Shown here piece after piece: positions 36,349-45,497 of a stretch of DNA of 64,000 nucleotides (position 1 is its first letter; every line of letters begins with the position of its first letter). The stretch comes from Burkholderiaceae bacterium (GTDB taxonomy: Bacteria > Pseudomonadota > Gammaproteobacteria > Burkholderiales > Burkholderiaceae_C). The stretch is from NCBI GenBank assembly GCA_024710165.1, contig JANJVG010000004.1, positions 1 to 64,000 on the forward strand. The letters run 5' to 3'. Below the pieces are notes generated by a model. It was given only the letters and a program-made list of their open reading frames with translations, had not been told where the DNA came from and did no database searches. A program made the translations under genes and the position numbers.

Positions 36349-37709
36349 CCCTTGTTGAACTCCTGGCCTCCCCCTGGGCCATCGTGCCCGAATCGCTGCG
36401 CGAGATCCAGCAGATCTACAACGTGCACATGAAGGGCGAAAAAATCGACATCGCCGCCGTAGAAGCGCGCGTGGGCCACAAGCTGGCCAACGAGCCGCAG
36501 CAGTACGTCGTGCGCGACGGCGGCATTGCCGTGCTCAGCATCGATGGCCCCATTGCCCCCAAGGCCAACCTGTTCACGCAAATCAGCGGCGGCGCCAGTG
36601 CCCAGCTTCTCACGCGCCAGGTCGAAGCCGCCGTGGCCGACAGCCGCGTCAAGGGCCTGGTGCTGGCCATCGACTCGCCCGGCGGCAGCGTGTTTGGCAC
36701 GCCCGAGCTGGCCGCCGCCGTGCGCCGCGCCGGGCAAATCAAGCCCGTGGCCACCGTCAGCGAGGCAACAATAGCCAGCGCCGCCTACTGGGTTGGCTCT
36801 GCCGCCAATAGCCTGTACCTCAGCGGCCCCACGGTCGAGGCGGGCAGCATCGGCGTGTACGCCCGCATGCACCTGAGCGAAGCCCATCCCGGCACGGTCG
36901 AATTTGTGCGCGGAAAGTACAAGCGCGGCGGCATCAATGGCGAAGCCCCCAGCGCCGAATACATGGCCGACTTTGAAAACAAGCTCGACCACCTGTACGG
37001 CGTGTTTGTGGATGCCGTGGCGGAGCAGCGCGGCACCACGGTCGAAAACGTGTTAGAGACCATGGCCGACGGCCGCGTCTTCATCGGCCAGCGCGCCATC
37101 GATGCGGGCCTGGCCGATGGCTTTGCCACCGTGGACGAACTGGTCGAACGCATGGCCACCGCCCCCGACAAATTCAAGGCCCGGCGCAAAGCACGCTTTG
37201 CACCCGCCCACCACAACCCCAAGCCCGCCGGTGCGCGGGCCGAAGGCGACCCCACCGAGCCGGTGCTGCTCGAACTCCCACCCCCTGAAACCGAAAGGAC
37301 CTCTATGGACCGCGCCACCCTGGAGCAGCAGCATCCCGCGCTGTTTGCCCAACTTCAATCCGAGTTTTCCGCCAGCGGTGCCACCGCCGAGCGCGAACGC
37401 ATCCAGGCCGTGCTGGCTGTGGGCGAAGGCCTGCCTGGCCACGAAAAGCTGCTGGGCACCCTGGCCTACGACGGCAAAACCACCGCTGCAGATGCATCGC
37501 TGGCTGTGCTGGCCGCTGAAAAAGCCACCCGCGCCGCAGCCATCGCCGCCCACGCCGCCGACGCCCCGCCCGCTGCCAAGCCCAGTGCCGCCCCTGAAGA
37601 CAAGGGCGCCACCAGCAAGCAGCAGCAAGTGGTGGAGGCCCAGGCCTACGCCCAAGAGAACAACACCGATCTGGTGACCGCGCTCAAGAAGCTCGGCTAC
37701 GCCTCCTGA
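36345..37709 (+). CDS. S49 family head maturation protease with scaffold-like C-terminus (gpC-like)
   Basis: VLAIDSPGGSVFGTPELAAAVR...SAAYWVGSAANSLYLS (SppA-like). Confidence 0.9.
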   Translation: MTLVELLASPWAIVPESLREIQQIYNVHMKGEKIDIAAVEARVGHKLANEPQQYVVRDGGIAVLSIDGPIAPKANLFTQISGGASAQLLTRQVEAAVADSRVKGLVLAIDSPGGSVFGTPELAAAVRRAGQIKPVATVSEATIASAAYWVGSAANSLYLSGPTVEAGSIGVYARMHLSEAHPGTVEFVRGKYKRGGINGEAPSAEYMADFENKLDHLYGVFVDAVAEQRGTTVENVLETMADGRVFIGQRAIDAGLADGFATVDELVERMATAPDKFKARRKARFAPAHHNPKPAGARAEGDPTEPVLLELPPPETERTSMDRATLEQQHPALFAQLQSEFSASGATAERERIQAVLAVGEGLPGHEKLLGTLAYDGKTTAADASLAVLAAEKATRAAAIAAHAADAPPAAKPSAAPEDKGATSKQQQVVEAQAYAQENNTDLVTALKKLGYAS

Positions 37710-37740
37710 TCGGCCCCAACCCATCCACAGGAGATTTCCC

Positions 37741-38109
37741 ATGTCCGGAAGCATTTCTACCCTCACGCTGACCGTGGCCGCCGCTGGCGCCCTGGCCGCC
37801 AGCCGCTTTGTCACCCAGGCCGGCGCCTACCCCTCCGCAGGCGCTGCCGCCTTTGGCGTCACCCGCACCAGCGCCGCCGCTGCGGGCGACCTGGTGCCCG
37901 TGGACGTGTACGGCACCGCCATCGTCGAAGTTGGCACCGGCGGTGTCACCAAAGACGCAGCCCTGATGGTCGACGCCACTGGCTGCGTCGTCGCCCTCAG
38001 TGGCCTGAGCAAAAGCCCCGTCGGCCGCGCCATGGGCGCCGCCAGCGCTGGCGGCTTTGTCGAGGTGCTGCTTGTGCCCAGCGCAGGCCTGCTGACCCCC
38101 GCCGCCTGA
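37741..38109 (+). CDS. Head decoration protein (gpD-like)
   Basis: 122 aa between gpC-like and capsid genes. Confidence 0.75.
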   Translation: MSGSISTLTLTVAAAGALAASRFVTQAGAYPSAGAAAFGVTRTSAAAAGDLVPVDVYGTAIVEVGTGGVTKDAALMVDATGCVVALSGLSKSPVGRAMGAASAGGFVEVLLVPSAGLLTPAA

Positions 38110-38143
38110 CCCAACCACCACCCCATAAAACAGGAGCATCTAC

Positions 38144-39082
38144 ATGTCCCAGCAAACCACCGGTCAGGCCCGCGTCCTCGACCCCATCCTCTCCGCCGTT
38201 GCTCGCGGCTACCGCAGCCCCAAGGCCGCCGTGGCCAATGTGCTGTTCCCCATCGTCACGGTGGGCCAGCGTGCCGGCCGCATCCTGTCGTTCGGCCCGG
38301 ATGACTTCAAGCTCGTCAGCACGGCGCGCGCGCCCGGTGCCAACACCAAGCGCATCCAGTTCGGCTACGCCAGCGAGCCCTTCAGTTTGGTGGACTACCG
38401 CCTGGAAGGCGCCGTGCCCGTCGAGCTGATGGAAGAAGCCCAGGCCGTGCCCGGCATCGACCTGCAATCGAACGCCGTGCGCCGCGTGCAGAACGTCATG
38501 GCGCTGGAGCGCGAAAAGAAGGCCGCCGACCTGGCGCGCGACGCCTCCAAGTACGACAGTGCCAACAAGGCCACGCTCACCACCGACACCCAGTGGGACG
38601 ACGTTGACAGCGACCCCTTCACCGCCATCATCACCGCCAAGGAAGTCATCCGAGGCAAGACCGGCGAAACGCCCAACGTGCTCACGCTGGGCCCCAAGGT
38701 GCTCACCGCGCTGCGCACCCACCCCAAGGTGCTCGCGCGCCTGTCCACCGCCAGCGACCGCCCACCGGCCACCATCGCCCAGCTGCAAGCCCTGTTTGAG
38801 CTGCAGCAAATCGTGACCGGCGAAGCCGTGTACCACGACGGCACCGCCTTTGTGGACGTGTGGGGCAAAGACGCCATTCTTGCCTTCACCACCCCCGCCA
38901 GCCAGCAGGAAATGGGCTCGCCATCCTACGGCTACACCTACCAGCTGCAGGGCCGCCCCAGCGTTGAAGAAGGCTACTTCGACGACAACACCAACACCTG
39001 GTACTACCCCACCACCGACGCTTACCAGCCCGTGCTGGCTGGCGCATCGGCGGGCTTCTTGTTCAAGGCAGCGGTGGCCTGA
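38144..39082 (+). CDS. Major capsid protein (gpE-like)
   Basis: 312 aa; LSAVARGYRSPKAAVANVLFPIVTV...; position. Confidence 0.88.
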   Translation: MSQQTTGQARVLDPILSAVARGYRSPKAAVANVLFPIVTVGQRAGRILSFGPDDFKLVSTARAPGANTKRIQFGYASEPFSLVDYRLEGAVPVELMEEAQAVPGIDLQSNAVRRVQNVMALEREKKAADLARDASKYDSANKATLTTDTQWDDVDSDPFTAIITAKEVIRGKTGETPNVLTLGPKVLTALRTHPKVLARLSTASDRPPATIAQLQALFELQQIVTGEAVYHDGTAFVDVWGKDAILAFTTPASQQEMGSPSYGYTYQLQGRPSVEEGYFDDNTNTWYYPTTDAYQPVLAGASAGFLFKAAVA

Positions 39083-39084
39083 CC

Positions 39085-39261
39085 ATGGCCAAGTACACCA
39101 CCATTGAGCCCCTGCTGCTCAAAGCGGGGCGCGTGGAGCCCGGCGAGACTGTGGAGCTTGGCGAGCGCCAGGCAAAACAGTTGCTGGAGCTGGGGGCTAT
39201 CAAGCCCGCAGCGCAGCCCAAGCCCAAAGCGCCAGAGCCGCCAGCCACCAAGCCAGACTGA
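39085..39261 (+). CDS. Small head-completion-region protein
   Basis: MAKYTTIEPLLLKAGRVEPGETVELGERQAKQLLELGAIKPAAQPKPKAPEPPATKPD. Confidence 0.6.
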   Translation: MAKYTTIEPLLLKAGRVEPGETVELGERQAKQLLELGAIKPAAQPKPKAPEPPATKPD

Positions 39262-39269
39262 CCCCAGCC

Positions 39270-39605
39270 ATGCTTGACCTCGCAGAAGACCTGGCAGCCG
39301 TGTTCTTCGGCCCCGACTTCGCCACCACCTTCACGCGCCAGCGGCCCGCCGCTGCCGATGTGTCGGTGGCGGCAATCATCGGCGTTGCCGACGACGAAGC
39401 CCTGGACGGCCGCGCCCTGGCCACCACGCGCACCGCCCTCATGCCCGCCACGGCGGACGTGCGGGCAGACGACGTGCTGATGGCAGTGCAGGCCATCCCG
39501 GGCACGGGCATTGCAGCGGGCCAGCGCTTTGCCGTGCTGGACACCCCCCGCCGCACGGTGGATGGCGCCGAAATGGAGGCGCTGCTCGGCAGCGCAGCGC
39601 CATGA
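39270..39605 (+). CDS. Head-tail joining protein (FII-like)
   Basis: 111 aa in canonical position. Confidence 0.55.
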   Translation: MLDLAEDLAAVFFGPDFATTFTRQRPAAADVSVAAIIGVADDEALDGRALATTRTALMPATADVRADDVLMAVQAIPGTGIAAGQRFAVLDTPRRTVDGAEMEALLGSAAP

Positions 39606-40060
39606 GCCTTCCCGCCGACAAGTGCCCCCAGGGCGTGCCCTACGTCATGGGCGCGGCCATCGTGCAGGCCCTGCGCGATGCGCCCGCCCTGGCGGGGGCC
39701 ATGGTGCTGGACAACCCGCGCCGCGCCAGCGGCCTGTCCGAAGGCGCGCGCATTGTCTTCTTCGAGGATGCAGGCGACCGCCCGCGCAGCAACGAAGCCC
39801 AGGTGCAACACCGCACCTACAGCTTCACGCTGGGCGTCATCAGCCGCGCGGCGAATGCCAGGCAGGCCGCCCACGCCGACTACCGCGCCGCCAAGCGCGT
39901 GCTGCGGCTCGTGTGCATGACTGCCATGACACAGGTCGGCGTTGAAGTGACCGGCGGCGGCCTGCGCGAGGGCGAGGTCATCTACCGGCTTGAAAACATC
40001 GACGTGGGCGGCGAGCTGGTGCTCGGCACGTTCACCGTTGACTACCGCGACCCGAGCTGA
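39602..40060 (+). CDS. Minor tail/tail terminator-like protein
   Basis: 152 aa in gpU/Z position. Confidence 0.55.
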   Translation: MSLPADKCPQGVPYVMGAAIVQALRDAPALAGAMVLDNPRRASGLSEGARIVFFEDAGDRPRSNEAQVQHRTYSFTLGVISRAANARQAAHADYRAAKRVLRLVCMTAMTQVGVEVTGGGLREGEVIYRLENIDVGGELVLGTFTVDYRDPS

Positions 40061-40090
40061 CACCCAGCCCGTATCGAACCCCCAAACCAC

Positions 40091-40116
40091 GGCCCGCCAC
40101 TGAGCGGGCCTTTTTG
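40091..40116 (+). terminator. Rho-independent terminator inside the late operon
   Basis: ggcccgc cactga gcgggcc tttttg. Confidence 0.75.
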
Positions 40117-40136
40117 TTTCCGCAACGGAGATGGAC

Positions 40137-40898
40137 ATGACAACTACAGCACGCGCAATCCTGGCCGGTGGCCTGGTCGAGTTCTCGATCTGGGACACCC
40201 TGACCCAAAAGTTCTACGGCTTCGGCGAAGCGGTGGACGCCGACAAGTTCGAGATCAAACCCGATTTTGAGGAAAAGGTCAGCGAATCCCGCAGCCACCT
40301 GGACTACGGCCAGGCCCGCGCCACAGTCATCCTGCCCAAGCCTACCGAGGTCACGGTGGAACTCTCGGCCTCCAGTGTCAAGGCGCTGGCCATGCAGTTC
40401 CAGGGCAAAGTGGAAGAACTCACGCAAGCGTCCGGCAGCCAGACCGCCACCAGCCTGGAGGTGGCCGAAGTCGGTATCTGGCTGCCGCTTGGCAAGCGCA
40501 ACATCAGCGACACGGGCCTGGTCATCACCGACAGCACCGCCACCACCACCTACGTGCTGGGCACGCACTACAAGGTCAACTGGCTGCGCGGCGAAGTCAT
40601 GTTCCTGGCCGTTGCGGGCGCCCCTGCCAAGGCCGACACCGTCAAGGTGGCCGCGTCCTGGGTGGCGGTGGACGGCAAGAAGATTCTGGGCGGCCGCATC
40701 GCCCAGGTGCGCTGCAACCTGCGCCTGAACGGCCAGAACATGGTCAACGGCGAAGTGGTTGAGGTGGACGTGAACGACGTTGCCCTGGGCAGCAACAACG
40801 GCTTCGACTTCCTGGGCTCCGACTTCTCGGCCATCACCCTGAGCGGAAAGATTTCCGGGGGCTACGAAATCCGCTTCCCGCAGCGCAGCGGGGATTGA
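40137..40898 (+). CDS. Major tail (tube) protein
   Basis: MTTTARAILAGGLVEFSIWDTLTQKFYGFGEAVDADKFEIKPDFEEK...; position before tape measure. Confidence 0.65.
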   Translation: MTTTARAILAGGLVEFSIWDTLTQKFYGFGEAVDADKFEIKPDFEEKVSESRSHLDYGQARATVILPKPTEVTVELSASSVKALAMQFQGKVEELTQASGSQTATSLEVAEVGIWLPLGKRNISDTGLVITDSTATTTYVLGTHYKVNWLRGEVMFLAVAGAPAKADTVKVAASWVAVDGKKILGGRIAQVRCNLRLNGQNMVNGEVVEVDVNDVALGSNNGFDFLGSDFSAITLSGKISGGYEIRFPQRSGD

Positions 40899-40905
40899 TG
40901 CCGCC

Positions 40906-41087
40906 CTAGCGCCGTGCGGACGTCTGCACGGCGCCCATGAGCAGCAACACGGGCCATCCCACCACCACGGTGGCGATGGCTCCGCCGCCAAGCGCCATGA
41001 GGCGCTCGGACTCCACATGCAGGCCCAGCAGGGCCAGCACAGCACCAGCGCCCACCAGGGCGATGCACCACACCAAACCGATCATTT
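40906..41087 (-). pseudogene. Small antisense TM-protein gene, apparently frameshifted
   Basis: MIGLVWCIALVGAGAV in one frame then LALLGLHVESERLMALGGGAIATVVVGWPVLLLMGAVQTSARR* in another; junction GCTGTGTGCTGG. Confidence 0.45.
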
Positions 41088-41099
41088 CGAGAGCCCTCC

Positions 41100-44000
41100 A
41101 TGGCAGATCCCAAGATCAGATACGACATTGAAGCCGCCGTCAAGGGCGAAGCCGATGCCGAGCAGCTTGCGAAAGCCTTGCGCAATGTGGGGGATGCGCT
41201 CGAAGGCGATCTGCAACAGGGCGCGCAGGAGGCGGCCCAGGCGCTTGAGGCCCTTGCGGCCAAACAGCGGGCGCTGGAAAGCTTCACCGCACTGCGCCGC
41301 GAGACTGAGCAGCTATCTACTTCCCTCGCCACGGCTACCGGCGTGGTTGACCGCCTGGGCGCCGAACTGCCCCAGGTTGCAGCGCAAACCCAGGCCTTTG
41401 CAACGGCTGAAAGGGCTGCAGGCACAGCCCTGCAGCAAGCACAGGCAGACCTGGCGCGCAAGCGCGATGCACTCAAGGCACTGAGGGAAGAAAACACCGG
41501 CGCAGCCCGCAAGACCGACGAATACAAAGCCGCCGTGGAGGGGTTGAAGAACGGCATCAAGGCGGCCACCGTGGAAGTGAGGGCCCAGCAGGCCGCACAG
41601 CGCACTGCAGCCCAGGCAGCAGCCCAGGCGCAAGGCGCAGAGGCCGCGCTGCGCAAGGAATACGACATTGCCATTGGCAGCGCCGCCCGCCTGTCGGGGG
41701 AGCTTCGCAACAAGAACACCGTGCTGGTGCAGACGCGCGAAACCATGCAGACGCTGGGCGTCAGCACCACCAACTTGGCCCAGTCAGAGCGCAACCTGAA
41801 AGGCGCCGTGGAGCAGGTGCGCCAAAGCGTTGCATCTATGGCCCCGGCGTACCAACAGGCCGCAGCCGCATCCAGCCAGTCAACCCAGGTGCAGGCGCAA
41901 AACCAGCGCACCCTGCGGGAGGGCATGACGTCCATCAGCACACAGTTGCAGCGCATACAACAAATTGCCACCGTGGCACTGGGTGGCAGCTACGCGGGGG
42001 GGCTCATCAAGGATGTGGCTGACACCGCCGACGCCTTCAAGAACCTGGAGGCCCGCATCAAGCTGGCCACTGGCGAAGGCCCGCTGTTTCAGGAGGCGTT
42101 CCGGGGCGTGGCTGAGATCTCGCTGCGCACCAACAGTGCGCTGGACGAAACAGGCACCCTGTTCACCAAGCTGGCAAAGGCCGGGCAAGAGGCCGGCAAG
42201 AGCGCGCAGGATGCGCAGCGCGAGGCTCTGGCGCTTACCGAGACCATCAATCAGACCATCCAGCTGTCGGGGGGCTCTGCAGACTCTGCCAAGGCTGCCA
42301 TCGTGCAGCTCATCCAAGGCCTGCAGTCGGGGGTGCTGCGCGGCGAAGAATTCAACAGCGTGATGGAGCAGGCGCCTCGCCTTGCGCAGGCCATGGCAAA
42401 CGGCCTGGGGGTGACAACGGGCGAACTGCGCAAACTGGCAAACCAAGGCGCCCTTACAGCCGAGACCGTGATGGGCGCATTGCGCGGCCAGGCCGATGTG
42501 GTGGCGGGCGAGTTTGCCAAGCTGCCGCCAACCGTGGGCCGCGCCCTGCAAAACCTCAGCTCGCAATGGACGCTTTATGTCGGCTCTGCCGACAGCGGCC
42601 TGGTCTCCAGCGCGAACGCGGCAAAGGTCATCAACGCCCTGGCCGCGAACCTCGACACACTGGTCACTACCCTGCAGACGGCGGGCAAGCTGTGGGCCGC
42701 CATCAAGATTGCCGGGCTGGCCAGCGACTTCGGTGCCTGGGCGCTCAAAACCCTGAGCGCTACCACGGCGGTGGAAGCCAACACCATCGCCGTGGGCGCC
42801 AACACCGTGGCGCAGCGCGGCAACAGCGCGGCCATTGCAGCCAGCGCAGCGGCGCAGGCGGCCAACACCGCCGCAACCGTTGCCAGCACAGCAGCCAAGG
42901 CGGCAAACGCTGCATCCTGGGCATCCATTGCCACCTTTGCAGGCCAGGCCACCAGGGCCACCCAGGCGGCCACTGCGGCCACGACCGCGGGCGCAGCTGC
43001 GGTGGCAGCCAAGACGGCCGGCCTGGGCCTGCTGGGCGGGGCGCTGCGCGGCGTCACATCGCTGCTGGGCGGCCCGGTGGGCCTGCTCGCCACCGTGGTG
43101 CTGTTCAACGGGGAAATCAAGCGCGGCGCCACTGCGGTGTTTGAGTGGGGCATGTCGTTCACCGAGGCCGGTCAAAAGCTCAAGCAATACGAACAATCGC
43201 AGCGCGACGCCGAAACCCGCCAGCGCGCCGCCACCGAAGCCATCAAAGAGCAGCAGGCCGCACTGGAGCGCCAGGCTGCTGCGCAAGAGCAGGCGCGCAT
43301 CAAGACCTTCGAGCTATCTAAAGAGTCTGTGGGGCTGATCGCCCAGTTCGACAAGCTGCGCAAGGACGGTGACAGCGTCGCCGAGGCCATCGGCAAGATT
43401 GGCAAGGACTTCGACCTGTCCAACGTGCCGGGCATCAAAAACGCCTCCGCCGTGCTCGACATGCTGCTGGCAGACGGCAAGTTGACCGCCGAGCAGTTTC
43501 AGGCCGCGTGGTCCAACGCACTCAGCGGAAAAGACCTGGCGCAGTTTGAAGTGCAGGCCCGCACCGCATTCATTGGCGCAGCCCGCGAGGGCGAGCGAAT
43601 CGGGCAGATGCTTGATGCCACGGTGCGAGAAGCCGTCAAGCGCAGCGGCCTCGATTTTGAGCAACTGCAGGGCAAGATCGGCGCCGCATCGCGCAGCGCC
43701 TTGAACGACCTGGACTCCATTGTGGGTGGCCTGGATCGCCTCAAAGCGCAGGGCCTGGACACGGGCCGCGTGCTGGTGGCCAGCCTTTCCAAGGCCATCG
43801 ACACCGCTGACAGCCAGAAAGCCATTGATGAGGTGCGCGCGCGCATCGAGAGCCTGCGCAAAGAGCTGGGCAACAAGGTAACAGACGGGCTGCTGGATCA
43901 GGTCAAGGATAAGGCCGACGCCCTCAAGGACTCGCTTGACAAAGCGCTTCCTGGCGTAAGCAGTCTGCGCGAGGCCATGAAAGATTTAGGCGTTGTTTCT

Positions 44001-45086
44001 GATGAAACGCTGCGCAGGACCGCAGCCACATCAAAAGAAGCCTATGACTTCATGGCGGCGTCCGGCAAGTCCAGCGCCCGCGAGCTGGCCGACGGCTTTC
44101 GGCGTGCGGCAGAGGAAGCGATTGCGGCAAACAAGGGCATCGCCCCATCGTGGGTAACAGCCCAGGCTGCCACACGCGGCTACCGGGTTGAAGTGGATGA
44201 CGCCGGCAAGGCTACGCTGGTGCTTGCCGACAAAACAGAACAGGCAACCGGCCGCATGGCCCGGGGCTGGCACGCCTCGCGCGAAGCCATCGAGGCGCAG
44301 CAAGACGCCATGGACAAGCTCATGATGAAGTACACCATGAGCGCCAAATACACCGAGCGCCAAATCGCGCTACTCGAACGCGAAGCCGCCGCCGCCGAGA
44401 AAGCAGCCGAGGCCTACCGCAAAAAGTGGAACATGGACAAAGAGGGTTACTCCCTCAATACCGCTGGCGAGCGCGTGCTGGGCGGAGAGTCGCAGGACAA
44501 GGTAAACAAAGAGATTGCCGAGATGTATGGCGCCGAAAACGTGGACAACCCAGACGCCCAGCGCGCCCGTCAGTTGCGCGCGCTGGGCAGGCTGCGCAGC
44601 AAGGGCAACGGGCTGGTGACGCAGCGCGACTTCAGTGCGGACGAGCGCCGGGAGTTGCAAGAGCTGGAAGCCCGCCTGCTGAACGGCATCGGCGCGGCGC
44701 CCAAAGATGCCCAGACGCGCGAGCCCACTCGCACCCAGCCAGCCCCCCAGCGCGCCGTACCACCCCCGCCACCAGCACCAGCACGGCCAAAAAATCCGCC
44801 GGGAGGCTTGAATGACTCTGTCAGGTCACCAGCAGCAAATCAGCGGTTCATTACACAAGAAGAGCAACTCGCGGCGATGAAGCAAGGCGGAGTCGATGCT
44901 CTTGCTGCTTTGATCAGTGGCGCTAAATATTCGGCCGACAAAGGCCCCGCCGCCAAACCGACCCCCACCCAGGTCACCATCAACCTCGAAGGCCGCGCCC
45001 GCACCGTCAACACCGACACCGCAGGTGCCAACGTGCTGCAAGACCTGCTGCGCGAGCTGGGCAACGGCAAGGGCACCTACCAATGA
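41100..45086 (+). CDS. Tail tape measure protein
   Basis: 1328 aa, long coiled-coil, Ala-rich hydrophobic centre; tape-measure segment FKNLEARIKLATGEGPLFQEAFRGVAEISLRTNSALDETGTLFTKLAKAG. Confidence 0.93.
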   Translation: MADPKIRYDIEAAVKGEADAEQLAKALRNVGDALEGDLQQGAQEAAQALEALAAKQRALESFTALRRETEQLSTSLATATGVVDRLGAELPQVAAQTQAFATAERAAGTALQQAQADLARKRDALKALREENTGAARKTDEYKAAVEGLKNGIKAATVEVRAQQAAQRTAAQAAAQAQGAEAALRKEYDIAIGSAARLSGELRNKNTVLVQTRETMQTLGVSTTNLAQSERNLKGAVEQVRQSVASMAPAYQQAAAASSQSTQVQAQNQRTLREGMTSISTQLQRIQQIATVALGGSYAGGLIKDVADTADAFKNLEARIKLATGEGPLFQEAFRGVAEISLRTNSALDETGTLFTKLAKAGQEAGKSAQDAQREALALTETINQTIQLSGGSADSAKAAIVQLIQGLQSGVLRGEEFNSVMEQAPRLAQAMANGLGVTTGELRKLANQGALTAETVMGALRGQADVVAGEFAKLPPTVGRALQNLSSQWTLYVGSADSGLVSSANAAKVINALAANLDTLVTTLQTAGKLWAAIKIAGLASDFGAWALKTLSATTAVEANTIAVGANTVAQRGNSAAIAASAAAQAANTAATVASTAAKAANAASWASIATFAGQATRATQAATAATTAGAAAVAAKTAGLGLLGGALRGVTSLLGGPVGLLATVVLFNGEIKRGATAVFEWGMSFTEAGQKLKQYEQSQRDAETRQRAATEAIKEQQAALERQAAAQEQARIKTFELSKESVGLIAQFDKLRKDGDSVAEAIGKIGKDFDLSNVPGIKNASAVLDMLLADGKLTAEQFQAAWSNALSGKDLAQFEVQARTAFIGAAREGERIGQMLDATVREAVKRSGLDFEQLQGKIGAASRSALNDLDSIVGGLDRLKAQGLDTGRVLVASLSKAIDTADSQKAIDEVRARIESLRKELGNKVTDGLLDQVKDKADALKDSLDKALPGVSSLREAMKDLGVVSDETLRRTAATSKEAYDFMAASGKSSARELADGFRRAAEEAIAANKGIAPSWVTAQAATRGYRVEVDDAGKATLVLADKTEQATGRMARGWHASREAIEAQQDAMDKLMMKYTMSAKYTERQIALLEREAAAAEKAAEAYRKKWNMDKEGYSLNTAGERVLGGESQDKVNKEIAEMYGAENVDNPDAQRARQLRALGRLRSKGNGLVTQRDFSADERRELQELEARLLNGIGAAPKDAQTREPTRTQPAPQRAVPPPPPAPARPKNPPGGLNDSVRSPAANQRFITQEEQLAAMKQGGVDALAALISGAKYSADKGPAAKPTPTQVTINLEGRARTVNTDTAGANVLQDLLRELGNGKGTYQ

Positions 45087-45490
45087 GCATCACCCTTGCG
45101 CGCGGCCTGGAGGTCATCACCCTGCCGCCAGATTTGCTGTGGGAAGACGAGTTCGCATGGTCCCCCGTTTCGCAATCCACAGAGCGCAGTCTTACCGGCG
45201 CTCTGCTGGTGGATGTTGGCAGCCGGCATGACGGCATGCCCATCACCTTGACCGGCACAGAGAGGCACGCATGGCAGCAGCGCACCGAGGTGCAGGCCCT
45301 GCGCGCGTGGGTTGCGCTGCCAGGGCAGGTGTTCACGCTGTCAATCAACGGCGCAGCGTTCGATGTGCTGTTTGACCACGGCACGGATGAAACCTCGCGC
45401 GCATTCGTCGTAGCCCCGCTCGTCGATTACAGCGACCCGCAAGGCCATCACTACTACTGCAGCGTGACGCTGCGCTTCCTCACCGTCTGA
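45083..45490 (+). CDS. Minor tail protein (hypothetical)
   Basis: 135 aa; 4-bp overlap with tape measure gene. Confidence 0.6.
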   Translation: MSITLARGLEVITLPPDLLWEDEFAWSPVSQSTERSLTGALLVDVGSRHDGMPITLTGTERHAWQQRTEVQALRAWVALPGQVFTLSINGAAFDVLFDHGTDETSRAFVVAPLVDYSDPQGHHYYCSVTLRFLTV

Positions 45491-45497
45491 CCCCACC

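Noticed and set aside
40862-41971. 369-aa minus-strand ORF opposite tail genes
   Set aside because: Shadow of the tape measure gene; only the 40906-41087 stretch looks coding, in other frames
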